NCBI RefSeq assembly: GCF_000817785.2
Contig: NZ_JTCM02000046.1
Coordinates: forward strand, 1 to 49,131
Source of the DNA: Hassallia byssoidea VB512170
GTDB lineage: Bacteria; Cyanobacteriota; Cyanobacteriia; Cyanobacteriales; Nostocaceae
DNA length: 49,131 bases
Reading direction: 5' to 3'
The notes beneath the pieces were generated by a model. The model was given only the letters and a program-made list of their open reading frames with translations, searched no databases and was not told the origin of the DNA. How positions within the stretch are numbered: the first letter of the stretch is position 1; every line of letters begins with the position of its first letter. Shown here piece after piece: positions 7,964-16,814 of this stretch. The position numbers and the translations under genes are program-made.

Positions 7964-8995
7964 ATGACTAACACAGCGATTAAAACCCAAACTGATACTG
8001 AAGTACTCGACATTCCTAAGCAGGGAATGCCAGTCACAATTATTACAGGATTTTTAGGTAGTGGTAAAACCACGCTGCTTAACCAAATTCTCAAGAATAA
8101 GCATGACTTAAAAGTTGCCGTCCTCGTCAACGAATTTGGGGACATTAATATAGACAGTCAGTTGCTCGTATCAATGGATGAAGATATGGTAGAACTGAGC
8201 AATGGCTGTATTTGTTGCACAATTAACGATGGCTTAGTTGATGCTGTTTATCGAGTTCTAGAACGAGAAGATAACATCGATTATCTAGTGATTGAAACGA
8301 CTGGTATTGCCGATCCACTGCCGATTATCCTTACCTTTCTCGGTACAGAACTTCGAGATTTAACTAAAATCGATTCTATCATAACTGTGGTAGATTCCGA
8401 GGCGTTTACCCCAGAACATTACGAAAGTGATGCAGCATTAAAACAAATAACTTATGCAGATGTAATTCTGCTGAATAAAACTGACATCGCAACTCCAGAA
8501 AAGTTGGAGGAATTAGAAGCTTATATTCAGGATGTGAAAGGGGGAACCAGAATTTTGCATACTAGATATGGGGAAGTAGCGTTACCTTTAATTTTAGATG
8601 TGGAGTTGACTCCAATAGATGAGTATACTTCTAAAGTGTCAGAAGATACTCACGAGCATCATCATCATCATGACCATGAGCATCATCATCACCATCACTC
8701 CAATCATTTAGAAAATGATGGATTTGTATCTGTATCTTTTGAAAGCGATCGCTCTTTTGATATCCACAAATTTCAAACATTTCTCACCGAACATTTGCCG
8801 CAAAATGTCTTTCGTGCTAAAGGTCTACTTTGGTTCAGCGACAGCAACTTAAGACATATTTTTCAACTTAGCGGATCGCGTTATCAATTAGATGCAGATG
8901 AATGGAAAACTCAGCCGAAAAATCAATTGGTTTTGATTGGTAAGCATCTGGATAATAGCAAAATTCACTCTTTACTAAACGAATGTTTAGTATAA
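7964..8995 (+). CDS. COG0523 (CobW/ZNG1-like) zinc-chaperone GTPase
   Basis: A 343-residue G3E P-loop GTPase. Walker A is GFLGSGKTT (29-37); the family-defining metal site GCICC is at 81-85; switch and guanine motifs are ETTGIADP (111-118) and NKTD (171-174). A His-rich loop (about 230-248, THEHHHHHDHEHHHHHHSNH) precedes the CobW C-terminal domain (about 254-343). Such proteins deliver metal, often zinc, to clients under limitation. The frame is open upstream to 7841, but the ATG at 7964 follows AAGGAAAAAGCAGGA, and the earlier codons overlap the operator. The upstream Zur-type box and the neighbouring znu genes support a low-zinc role. The cobW name is avoided because no cobalt chelatase is nearby. 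Confidence 0.92.
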   Translation: MTNTAIKTQTDTEVLDIPKQGMPVTIITGFLGSGKTTLLNQILKNKHDLKVAVLVNEFGDINIDSQLLVSMDEDMVELSNGCICCTINDGLVDAVYRVLEREDNIDYLVIETTGIADPLPIILTFLGTELRDLTKIDSIITVVDSEAFTPEHYESDAALKQITYADVILLNKTDIATPEKLEELEAYIQDVKGGTRILHTRYGEVALPLILDVELTPIDEYTSKVSEDTHEHHHHHDHEHHHHHHSNHLENDGFVSVSFESDRSFDIHKFQTFLTEHLPQNVFRAKGLLWFSDSNLRHIFQLSGSRYQLDADEWKTQPKNQLVLIGKHLDNSKIHSLLNECLV

Positions 8996-9001
8996 CCTTG
9001 T

Positions 9002-9017
9002 AATGATTATCATTATC
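9002..9017 (-). promoter_or_regulatory. Zur/Fur-type half-conserved operator before the FAD gene
   Basis: The reverse complement GATAATGATAATCATT matches twelve consecutive bases of the TGATAATCATTATCA consensus. It lies only 6 bp before the ATG at 9023 of the broken FAD gene and just after the stop of the GTPase gene. Confidence 0.6.
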
Positions 9018-9022
9018 TACAA

Positions 9023-9720
9023 ATGGAAAATACTCCGCCGTCCTTACCGAATAAAATTGACTTAGCAATTATCGGTGCTGGTCTTCATGCATTAACATTG
9101 GTAACTCACTTGCTGCAAAAGCGGCAAACTATGCAGGGTAAGTTTCTCGTGTTTGACCCTAGTGGTAAGTGGATGAGTCGGTGGCAACATCAATTTGCGG
9201 CTTTGGAAATTCCCCATTTGCGTTCGTGAAACGTGCCGAAGGCAATCGCCTGCCGTTCATCATCCCGACCCAAATCATTTTGGCTTGCGTAAATTTGCTG
9301 AGAATCGCTCAACTGAATTACACGTACCTTATGATTTACCGGGAACTCAGCTATTTGCAGATTTTTGTCAGGATGTAATTCAGCGCTTTGCATTGCAACA
9401 GCGAGTAATTCCCGGTTTGGTAACTCGCATTGAACCTTTGCCTCACCTAATTCATCCTCGCTTGCGTTTGTGGTTGCAAGATGGACAATCAATTATTGTG
9501 CGGCGGGTGGTACTGGCAACCAATAGCGCTAAAATTCAGATACCCGATTGGGTAAACCAAATTGAGTCAGCGTATCCTGAAGATAGACTTTGCCACTCAA
9601 GCCCCGTAGATTTACGCAAGTTAACCTTAACGGGTGAAAAAGTATTAATCGTCGGTGGTGGGTTAACCAGTGGACACTTGGCTGTAGGTGCCATTTCTCG
9701 TGGTGCAAAAGTTCACTTGT
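9023..9720 (+). pseudogene. FAD/NAD(P)-binding oxidoreductase, frameshifted and truncated
   Basis: The N-terminus has an FAD Rossmann motif (DLAIIGAGLHALTLVTHLL), then reads to AALEIPHLRS and hits a stop made by a 22-nt insertion at 9227-9248. Removing the insertion restores HLRS-PAVHHPDPN-HFGLRKF in one frame, as in lysine/ornithine N-hydroxylase-like flavoproteins. The second part continues through a second dinucleotide motif (KVLIVGGGLTSGHLAVGA) and then ends abruptly at GAKVHL, where the sequence switches to a metallophosphoesterase. About half the protein is missing, so it is non-functional. Its position after the zinc GTPase and under its own Zur-type box suggests it was once in the same regulon. 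Confidence 0.85.
9227..9248. mobile_element. 22-nt SDR-like insertion disrupting the FAD gene
   Basis: The insertion contains the hairpin TGCC-GAA-GGCA and is flanked by TCG on both sides (9224-9226 and 9246-9248). Its removal restores the reading frame exactly. Size and form fit the small dispersed repeats (about 21-27 nt) described in Nostoc genomes. That it is a mobile insertion is inferred from the restored frame. Confidence 0.7.
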
Positions 9721-9721
9721 A

Positions 9722-10111
9722 GCATTAGAACGAGTACTTTCTTCAGGGGCAGATGTACTATTTTGCGGTCATACTCATGTTCCTTATGTCCGTACTTTAG
9801 ATGCGGGAAACTTACAAATTCGTGTTAAAAGTGAAGGCAAAGAACAGGAAATTAGTTTTAACGCACCTTTAAAGCGAATTGTCAACGTTGGTTCAGTGGG
9901 AGAACCCAGACATGGGCGATGTTTGGCAACTTATGTAATTTATGACACCGAATCTCAACAAGTAACCCTGCGAGAAGTTCCTTACGACTACCAAAAAACT
10001 TGTGCAGCGATTATCGGAAAAGGCTTACCAGCAATTTTCGCATGGCGTTTAGCGCAAGGCTTAGAATATGCAGAAAAAGCTGACGATCCGACTCATGTTT
10101 GTAATCGGTAA
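9722..10111 (+). pseudogene. C-terminal part of a calcineurin-like metallophosphoesterase
   Basis: The frame encodes about 129 residues starting ALERVLSSGADVLFCGHTHV. It retains the C-terminal metal-binding GHTH motif and the INVGSVGEPRHG-like strand (VNVGSVGEPRHGRC) typical of YfcE/MJ0936-type phosphodiesterases. The N-terminal half with the D-x-H, GD-x and GNHD metal ligands is absent; the FAD gene remnant runs straight into it. The next downstream gene belongs to the same superfamily, so two phosphoesterase genes probably stood in tandem before a deletion. A shorter frame from 9896 is not a credible independent start. Confidence 0.8.
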
Positions 10112-10276
10112 TGGGGAATGGGGAATGGGGAATGGGGAATGGGTAATGGGTAAGTAGTATTTTAACAACCATCAACTATCAACTATCAACCATCAACCAT
10201 CAACAAATATCAACTATCAACCATCAACCATCAACAAATATCAACTAACAACTAACAACTATCAACTATCAAAATA
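10112..10276. repeat. Heptanucleotide tandem repeats, GGGGAAT then ATCAACC/T
   Basis: About five copies of GGGGAAT-type units (10113-10157) are followed by about 15 copies of CAACCAT/CAACTAT units (10163-10276), right up to the start of the next gene. The repeats occupy the whole space where a promoter or ribosome-binding site would be expected. Confidence 0.92.
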
Positions 10277-10278
10277 AT

Positions 10279-11022
10279 ATGAAATGGGCGATTTTAAGTG
10301 GAATCGAAGGTAATCTAGCGGCTTATGAAGCTGTGCTGGCAGATATTAAACGTCAAAGTCGCTCTTATGAAGCATTGTATATTCTTGGTGATTTAGTCGG
10401 ACCAACACCAGAATCTGAAAAATTGGTAGAACGGGTGCGTAAACCCTTCAGGGGAGAATTAGAACCTCTCGTTTGTAAGGGATGGTGGGAAGAGCAATGT
10501 TTAATTTTACACGGTCTTGGTGCTAATGGAGAACCGACTGAGTTGTTAGAGAAATATGGAGGAGAAACGGTAAAACTATTATGGGAATCTGTTTCACGTC
10601 AGACAGTGCAATGGATTAGAAACTTAGATTTTGGCTTCTTTGAATTGGATTGTTTATTAATTCACGGAACAAGCGTATCTGTGAGCGAAAAATTAACACC
10701 TGAAACTTCGCCAATTATTATGTGCGATCGCCTGTCCCGAATGCAAGCCAATAACTTATTCTGTGGTCGTTCTGGTTTATCCTTTCAATACCAACTACAA
10801 GCAGGTTCCATCACCACAGCAGTTACTACCCTCGATAGTCAAGCTTATAGTAAAACCATAAAAATGACCCAAAGTCAAATTATTGGCGTAGGTAACGTAG
10901 GACGCACTCCTGGAGAAGCAACCTACACCCTCTACAACCCAAACGCAAATCAAGTCGAATTCAAAACTGTGCGCTACGGGCAAAGCAAAGGTTTTGCAGT
11001 CAACAAAATTAAAGCAATTTAA
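10279..11022 (+). CDS. Metallophosphoesterase-like protein lacking metal ligands
   Basis: A 247-residue protein with the outline of a calcineurin-like phosphoesterase: an N-terminal strand AILSGIEGNLAAYEAVL corresponds to the usual ISDIHGNLEALEAVL, and YILGDLVGPTP to the GD-x-VGxGP motif. The D-x-H ligands have become G-x-E, and the final GHTH-type motif is not present (FCGRSGLSF replaces it). GNVG in IIGVGNVGRTPG matches the NVGSVG strand. It is therefore unlikely to hydrolyse phosphodiesters by the usual two-metal mechanism. It may be a degenerate paralogue of the broken upstream gene or a binding protein. The reading frame is intact. Heptanucleotide repeats fill the upstream region. Confidence 0.7.
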   Translation: MKWAILSGIEGNLAAYEAVLADIKRQSRSYEALYILGDLVGPTPESEKLVERVRKPFRGELEPLVCKGWWEEQCLILHGLGANGEPTELLEKYGGETVKLLWESVSRQTVQWIRNLDFGFFELDCLLIHGTSVSVSEKLTPETSPIIMCDRLSRMQANNLFCGRSGLSFQYQLQAGSITTAVTTLDSQAYSKTIKMTQSQIIGVGNVGRTPGEATYTLYNPNANQVEFKTVRYGQSKGFAVNKIKAI

Positions 11023-11208
11023 AATTAGATAAACACGTAAACAGTGCAAATCCGACAAACACCTATAGCAATCCTAAATAAAAGCGTGAAACTCTCTCCT
11101 TCCTCTTCCTCTGTGCCGCGCCAGTCGCTACAACGGGGGGAACCCCCGCAACGCGCTGGCTTCTCTGTGTCCTCTGCGGTTCGTTTCTCAAAAGCCTTTT
11201 TTCACAAA
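11023..11208. other. Intergenic region with a nested repeat
   Basis: No gene was seen. A common CTCTGTGTCCTCTGCGGTTCG-type cyanobacterial repeat is split by the 47-nt palindromic element at 11116-11162. Confidence 0.6.
11116..11162. mobile_element. 47-nt palindromic element with 7-nt flanking duplication
   Basis: The element starts CCGCGCCAGTCGC and ends CGCGCTGGCTT, with an inner hairpin GGGGG-GAA-CCCCC. CTCTGTG occurs on both sides (11109-11115 and 11163-11169). Joining the flanks rebuilds a standard CTCTGTGTCCTCTGCGG repeat, which makes an insertion event convincing. It shares architecture with elements at 31201, 34257, 34311 and near 38320. Confidence 0.75.
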
Positions 11209-11757
11209 TCAAATAGAACTGCTATAAATAGCGTCACGACAACTATCCAAAAGTGCGTTGAGTTTCCTTTTAACTTTCCACGGATTTCGACCTATTAGCA
11301 AAGCCACAATCACAGCTTCATCAGGATTTCTCCCAGTCCGCTTCACAGACGCGATCGCATCAAAATTAGATAACCCTCGACTGTAGACTAACCAAGCAGC
11401 AAGTACATGTCCCGTGCGTCCAACTCCACCAGAACAATGGACAACTACTTTCTCACTTTCTTGATTTGCTATGGCTAAAAATGGTAAGATTTTATTAGTC
11501 AAAGTTTCCAACTCAGCAAGCTGGAAATCCTCAATTGGTGTCCAACATACTCGCTCCATACCAAATTCAGACTGATATATCTCTAGCAGATTTTCATAAC
11601 GAGCCAACTGAGAATTTGAAAGCAAACAACAAACTCGTTGAATGCCTTGTTGCTTCATAAAGTTAATCCAATCAGAAACTTGCTGCTGAGATTTTCCAGG
11701 CTTCGCTGCACCGAATACAATCATCTCATTCTCGTCAGCCGCAGCAAATTTGTACAT
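11209..11757 (-). CDS. Dual-specificity/tyrosine-type protein phosphatase
   Basis: About 182 residues starting MYKFAAADENEM. The frame opens three codons earlier (MHN). It has the cysteine phosphatase P-loop VVHCSGGVGRTGH, with Cys111 and Arg117 in the longer numbering, and an upstream acidic loop WTPIEDFQLAE supplying a probable general acid (Asp80). It would remove phosphate from Tyr, Ser/Thr or phosphoinositide-like substrates; the true substrate is unknown. The C-terminus (about 30 residues after GRNPWKVKRK) is basic. Its 5' end overlaps the remnant of an aspartic protease gene (11735-11785), so its own upstream region may have been reshaped by a rearrangement. Confidence 0.83.
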   Translation of the reverse strand: MYKFAAADENEMIVFGAAKPGKSQQQVSDWINFMKQQGIQRVCCLLSNSQLARYENLLEIYQSEFGMERVCWTPIEDFQLAELETLTNKILPFLAIANQESEKVVVHCSGGVGRTGHVLAAWLVYSRGLSNFDAIASVKRTGRNPDEAVIVALLIGRNPWKVKRKLNALLDSCRDAIYSSSI

Positions 11758-11785
11758 ATTGTGCATTCACATTTCCAACAATCAT
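11735..11785 (-). pseudogene. N-terminal stub of a clan AA aspartic protease
   Basis: The frame MIVGNVNAQ then YVQICCG-stop. MIVGxVNA is the characteristic first strand of small cyanobacterial clan AA retropepsin-like proteases, which are usually encoded right after the protein family seen in the next remnant. The ATG overlaps the stop of that gene (ATGA at 11785-11782). After nine residues the homology ends and the phosphatase 5' region takes over, so only a stub remains. Confidence 0.6.
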
Positions 11786-12060
11786 CCTTCTTTGTAGATG
11801 CGACCTGCACGCCCATCGACGAACATAGCGATCGCCAATTTTCAAGGGACCAGATTTGTGCATCTGGACACCGAGCTTCAAGACGCATCGAGGCACTGAC
11901 TTCATTGATGTCGATTTACCATGCACCCGTCTCAATGTCGATCGCCACAATCTTACCATGATTGCCTGCAACAAATGCGCGATCGCACGCTCGAAAAGTA
12001 GATTTCATCACCGCGTCTCGCAAATTCTTCTTTGCTGTAGCGGGGTTGTCGTACTGCCAT
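11782..12060 (-). pseudogene. Decayed partner gene of a clan AA protease (antitoxin-like)
   Basis: From an ATG at 12060 the frame reads MAVRQPRYSKEEFARRGDEI, then shifts. A second frame gives VAGNHGKIVAIDIETGAW and then an in-frame stop; the text continues IDINEVSASMRLEARCPDAQ and, after another shift, IGDRYVRR and finally GRAGRIYKEG-stop. Joined, these pieces form the usual roughly 90-residue cyanobacterial protein with GKxVAIDIETG and ARxPDAQxW motifs that precedes a clan AA protease. At least two frameshifts and one stop make it non-functional. The toxin-antitoxin-like reading of the pair is inference. Confidence 0.75.
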
Positions 12061-12142
12061 AATCTTGTTCGGTTAAGCGTGAATGGCATCAAAATTACTT
12101 CTATTTTATTTCATGCTGCTAACTAAAACCAAAAATATTGTA

Positions 12143-13189
<1,047 letters not shown>

Positions 13190-13302
13190 CATCCATTTTA
13201 GTAAGAATATTTCTTATTAATTGAGGGTGTAAAATTCTAGCGATCGCCAAATTTGAAAAAATGTAGTGTAAATGTGAATAAAGTGGTAAGCTACTTTGAT
13301 GC

Positions 13303-13421
13303 GATCGGTTCTGATGGAAAGCCATCAGACGCAAGGGGGAAAGTTCGGTGTAAATCCGGCACTGTCCCGCAACTGTGATGAGACGTGGAATCTAGCCTCA
13401 GAGTCAGAATGCCCGCCGATA
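13303..13421 (+). promoter_or_regulatory. Cobalamin (AdoCbl) riboswitch
   Basis: Conserved elements in order: a P2/P3-like hairpin CTGATGG-AAAG-CCATCAG (13311-13328), the core GGTGTAAATCCGGC followed by TGTCCCGCAACTGTGATG, and the B12 box GAGTCAGAATGCCCGCC (13401-13417). ATCGG at 13304-13308 and CCGAT at 13416-13420 can form P1. It lies about 280 nt before a TonB receptor gene and presumably lowers expression of the uptake genes when cobalamin is plentiful. An open frame through it is spurious. Confidence 0.92.
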
Positions 13422-13562
13422 GTAACATTAAACACACATCTGCGAGGTACGGATGATACATCAGAATTTTCGATTTGCAAGCTACAGGTATCAGTTCCAA
13501 TTCAGGCATTACTTCCAATCAAATACTGTTTTGATTTGTTAAGAATTATTCTTATTAGTTAT

Positions 13563-13604
13563 TTAGTGTCTTGGTAATTATGCTTTGAAGCATTAAGACA
13601 CTAA
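13563..13604 (+). promoter_or_regulatory. Long stem-loop in the riboswitch leader
   Basis: TTAGTGTCTT (13563-13572) pairs with AAGACACTAA (13595-13604), and the loop holds the palindrome ATGCTTTGAAGCAT. No T-run follows. It may be part of the riboswitch expression platform or a processing site. Confidence 0.5.
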
Positions 13605-13623
13605 CAGTCATTATCGTCATAAG

Positions 13624-13655
13624 TCTGCTTTATCGAAAGCAGATTGAAATTTTGT
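13624..13655 (+). terminator. Possible attenuator hairpin before the TonB receptor gene
   Basis: TCTGCTTT-ATCG-AAAGCAGA (13624-13643) followed by TTGAAATTTTG. It is compact and followed by a T-rich stretch, so it could act as a weak intrinsic terminator controlled by the riboswitch. It lies 60 nt upstream of the receptor start. Confidence 0.45.
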
Positions 13656-13701
13656 TTGCGAATTAGCCGAATAACCTTCTTAACTCACAGCGAGGAGTCT
13701 G

Positions 13702-15750
13702 ATGTATACTTTTCGTGCAAATATTTATTGGGAATTTTTCTTAATACTCAACTTGATAGCTATATCTACAATATTCAACGGGGGGAAGGTTTCTGCACAG
13801 AATACCCCATCAAATGAAATACCGACACCGGAAAAAGAAGCAGACATTGAATTAAACGTCATCGACAAGCTACTGAATCAACCAGTCTTCTCTCCCTTCC
13901 GTACTGAAGGGACAGTGAAAGACTCAACCCGTCCTGTGTACGTGATTACAGGTCAAGAAATCGAAGCGCAAGGTGCTAGAAATGTCCGAGAAGCGATACG
14001 ATTTCTTCCCGGAGTTCTTCCTGATGGAACCGTTGGTACGGAAGTTCAAGCATTCAGCGGTCAATTCATTCGTGGTTCTAACAGCAGTCAAGTCTTGATT
14101 CTGTTGGATAGTAAACCGATTAATAACCTGGGTTCCGGTGGGTTTGACTTGTCAGAAATTCCCAGCAATATCATCGAACGCATAGAAGTATTACCGGGTG
14201 GTGGTTCTACCTTGTATGGTTCTGGTGCGATCGGTGGGGTAATCAATATCATCACCCGTCGTCCGACAGACAAACCCACTACCGAAGTCAAGGTAACTGC
14301 TGGTGCTTATGGATTGAATCAGCAGAGTATCCAAACTACCGGAAAAGCTGGGAATCTGGGATATTCTATCGGGTACAACCGCACTCAAGCTGAATACAAT
14401 TATCCTTATTCAATTCCGGAAGCAAATTTTGAGGGAACAAGAAAGAATAATGATGTTCTTGCTAACAATTTCAACCTCAAACTCCAAGCAGATTTAGATA
14501 AGCGCAATACCCTGACATTTTCCGCGCTTTATTTGGGTAAAGAACAGGGAATTCCCGGAGGTGTCCCCATTCCCCTACCTAGATTTGGTCAGGGATATTT
14601 TAACAGCTTGACTGACAATAATCGCAAATACACCGACCAAGTTCTCACAGATTTAACTTGGAATTCTAAACTTGGACAAGGTGAAGATTCGTTACTTACC
14701 GCCAAATTTTACGCTGATTTTATCAACAGTAAATCTGAGAATCTGACATTACCAGCTTCATCCCAAAGGAGGTTTGATAATCAGCAAGATTCCTATGGAG
14801 TTCAAGTTCACCACAACTGGAAATTTGCCAGAAATCAAACTTTAACTTATGACTTTGATTATCGCAGCGTTGCCGCAAAAAATAGCACCTTCAATTATTC
14901 CACAAATCTCAACAGCATTACCTACAACGATAGTATTGAGCAAGGTGCAATATTTGCTCGTTATGAAGTAGATTTAACACCAAATTATAGTCTTAACTTT
15001 GGTTTGCGACAAGATTTTAGCAGCTTAACTAACGGTTCATTTACCTCACCATCTGTCGGTACAAAACTTGCACTTTCTGATACCACCATCCGCGCTAACT
15101 ATATTAGAAATTTTCAAGCACCCAGCCTTTTCAACTTATACGCAAACGGTGGTACTTATGTAGGCAATCCCAATCTTAAACCAGAAAAAGGTGATAGTTA
15201 CGATATTGGAATTGACCAAAAATTAGGTAAATTTGGCTTGTTGCGTTTGACTTATTTCAACAACACCATCTCTGACTTAATCGCTTATAACTTCGCAGTT
15301 CCCGTAGCGACTTACGAAAATATTGGCTTAGTCCGCACACAAGGAATTGAGGCTTCATTAAATCTGCAATTAGCCAATAATATCTACGCATTTGTGAATT
15401 ATACGGCAAATGACCCCCGGATTCTCGAAAGTACAAATTCTGCGGAGGAAGATAAAGAATTAAGATTTGCCGATGCAGATAGTATCAATGCGGGTATTTC
15501 CTATGAGAATTATAAAGGATTATATGCAGGGTTCCTCATGCACTCATTAGGTGCATATCCGACGAATAACACCAACACTGAATCACTATCAGGGTACACA
15601 ACATTTGATATAAAATTGCGAATACCTTTGAGTGAACAATTAACAATTAATGGTAACGTAGATAATATCTTTGACCAAAGATATCAGTTATTTGCCGGCT
15701 ATCCTGATGCGGGGAGAGTTTTTCAAGTCGGATTTCACTGGAAATTTTAA
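13702..15750 (+). CDS. btuB: TonB-dependent outer-membrane receptor, probably for cobalamin
   Basis: A 682-residue receptor with a signal peptide (hydrophobic FFLILNLIAISTIF, cleavage likely near VSAQ at 31-34). The plug domain (about 65-185) contains VYVITGQEIEAQGARN and RGSNSSQVLILLDSKPIN, then VLPGGGSTLYGSGAIGGVIN. A roughly 490-residue beta-barrel follows, ending in an aromatic QVGFHWKF that suits outer-membrane insertion. The ribosome-binding site is GAGGAG at 13691. Control by the upstream cobalamin riboswitch and the downstream FecCD permease and binding protein point to cobalamin or a related corrinoid; the sequence alone would also fit a siderophore receptor. Confidence 0.85.
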   Translation: MYTFRANIYWEFFLILNLIAISTIFNGGKVSAQNTPSNEIPTPEKEADIELNVIDKLLNQPVFSPFRTEGTVKDSTRPVYVITGQEIEAQGARNVREAIRFLPGVLPDGTVGTEVQAFSGQFIRGSNSSQVLILLDSKPINNLGSGGFDLSEIPSNIIERIEVLPGGGSTLYGSGAIGGVINIITRRPTDKPTTEVKVTAGAYGLNQQSIQTTGKAGNLGYSIGYNRTQAEYNYPYSIPEANFEGTRKNNDVLANNFNLKLQADLDKRNTLTFSALYLGKEQGIPGGVPIPLPRFGQGYFNSLTDNNRKYTDQVLTDLTWNSKLGQGEDSLLTAKFYADFINSKSENLTLPASSQRRFDNQQDSYGVQVHHNWKFARNQTLTYDFDYRSVAAKNSTFNYSTNLNSITYNDSIEQGAIFARYEVDLTPNYSLNFGLRQDFSSLTNGSFTSPSVGTKLALSDTTIRANYIRNFQAPSLFNLYANGGTYVGNPNLKPEKGDSYDIGIDQKLGKFGLLRLTYFNNTISDLIAYNFAVPVATYENIGLVRTQGIEASLNLQLANNIYAFVNYTANDPRILESTNSAEEDKELRFADADSINAGISYENYKGLYAGFLMHSLGAYPTNNTNTESLSGYTTFDIKLRIPLSEQLTINGNVDNIFDQRYQLFAGYPDAGRVFQVGFHWKF

Positions 15751-15862
15751 GTTGTTTTTACTTTTTCTCATGTTTTAGCAAAGAAATTGTCATAAAAACT
15801 CCGCGTTACTTTGCGCTTACCTTAGCGTCCCTCTGCGTTTAAATCTTCTCCTTGAAAAAATC

Positions 15863-16735
15863 ATGAATGAATTCCAAACCTGGGTAACACCATTAAACAA
15901 CATCGTCACTGAAACTACTTTGACTGGCTGGAAAATTGAATACGAACACTTTGATTGCAATAGTGATACTCTCGCTTGTTTACTTTACACTTTATTCCAA
16001 GAAAATTGGCATCAAGTAGGGTTAGGACATATCGAACAAGGTAGCGTATTAGAATTAGAATTTCACGAAGCACCAAAAAAATGCGTTCTTTACGATGGAT
16101 ATCTGACAATCATCGCTAATGATTGGCACTTTCATTTATGTATTGAAGAAAATTTCGGTGGTCCAAATTCGGAAACACCTATAGAACTACGACAACAACG
16201 TTTAATTAATAAAGGTGCATTTTATCGTCGTCTTAACCCTGAAGGAACACCAAAAACATGGGGAATTCAACTTTGGAATGGTGCGGGAGAACAAGCGATG
16301 ACAATTTTCTTACCCAATCCTTACGTTGAAGATGAAAATCTCTTACCTGAAGGGAAAGCTAATTTTACTAAATTAGAACTTTATCACGAACTTAGGGACA
16401 TTTATGTATTAGGTAAAAAATCGATACCATTTGATAAAAATCCACTCAAATGTCCTTATATTGCAGTTTGTACTTCCGGACGCTGTTACCCTTCCCGAAA
16501 TTGGCAACCTATATTTGAAGCGTTAAAATCAGCACTAACCAAAGCAAAGTTAAATATTGATGTGAGAACTTCTGGTTGTTTAGAAGTTTGTCAACTTGGT
16601 CCTGTAGTTTATCATTCAGTTGATAGAACTTGGTACACTCGGGTTAAACCAGAAGTAGCAGAAATAATTGTTAATGAACATTTAGTTCAAGGTAATAAAG
16701 TTACTCAACATATATATCCACCAGATTCGGTTTAG
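15863..16735 (+). CDS. Two-domain protein with thioredoxin-like [2Fe-2S] ferredoxin
   Basis: A 290-residue soluble protein. The N-terminal part (about 1-190) lacks a recognised domain but has conserved-looking aromatic strands (WHFHLCIEENFGGPN, FYRRLNPEGTPKTWGIQ). The C-terminal part (about 197-285) is a thioredoxin-fold ferredoxin: AVCTSGRCYPSRNW carries C-x4-C and SGCLEVCQLGPVVYH carries C-x3-C, the four usual cluster ligands. Its place between the riboswitch-controlled receptor and the binding lipoprotein suggests a redox step in cobalamin handling, such as reduction or ligand exchange after import. That role is inference. The start follows CTCCTTG, a fair ribosome-binding site. Confidence 0.75.
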   Translation: MNEFQTWVTPLNNIVTETTLTGWKIEYEHFDCNSDTLACLLYTLFQENWHQVGLGHIEQGSVLELEFHEAPKKCVLYDGYLTIIANDWHFHLCIEENFGGPNSETPIELRQQRLINKGAFYRRLNPEGTPKTWGIQLWNGAGEQAMTIFLPNPYVEDENLLPEGKANFTKLELYHELRDIYVLGKKSIPFDKNPLKCPYIAVCTSGRCYPSRNWQPIFEALKSALTKAKLNIDVRTSGCLEVCQLGPVVYHSVDRTWYTRVKPEVAEIIVNEHLVQGNKVTQHIYPPDSV

Positions 16736-16814
16736 GAATTATCTCACGCAAAGTTTTCTCAACTTTTAGTGTTGAAAACGGGAGAAATTTTTACTTAGTA
16801 CATTCTTTCATATA

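Noticed and set aside
13296-13577. Open frame over the cobalamin riboswitch
   Set aside because: Its sequence is dictated by the aptamer; it has no homology or start signal.
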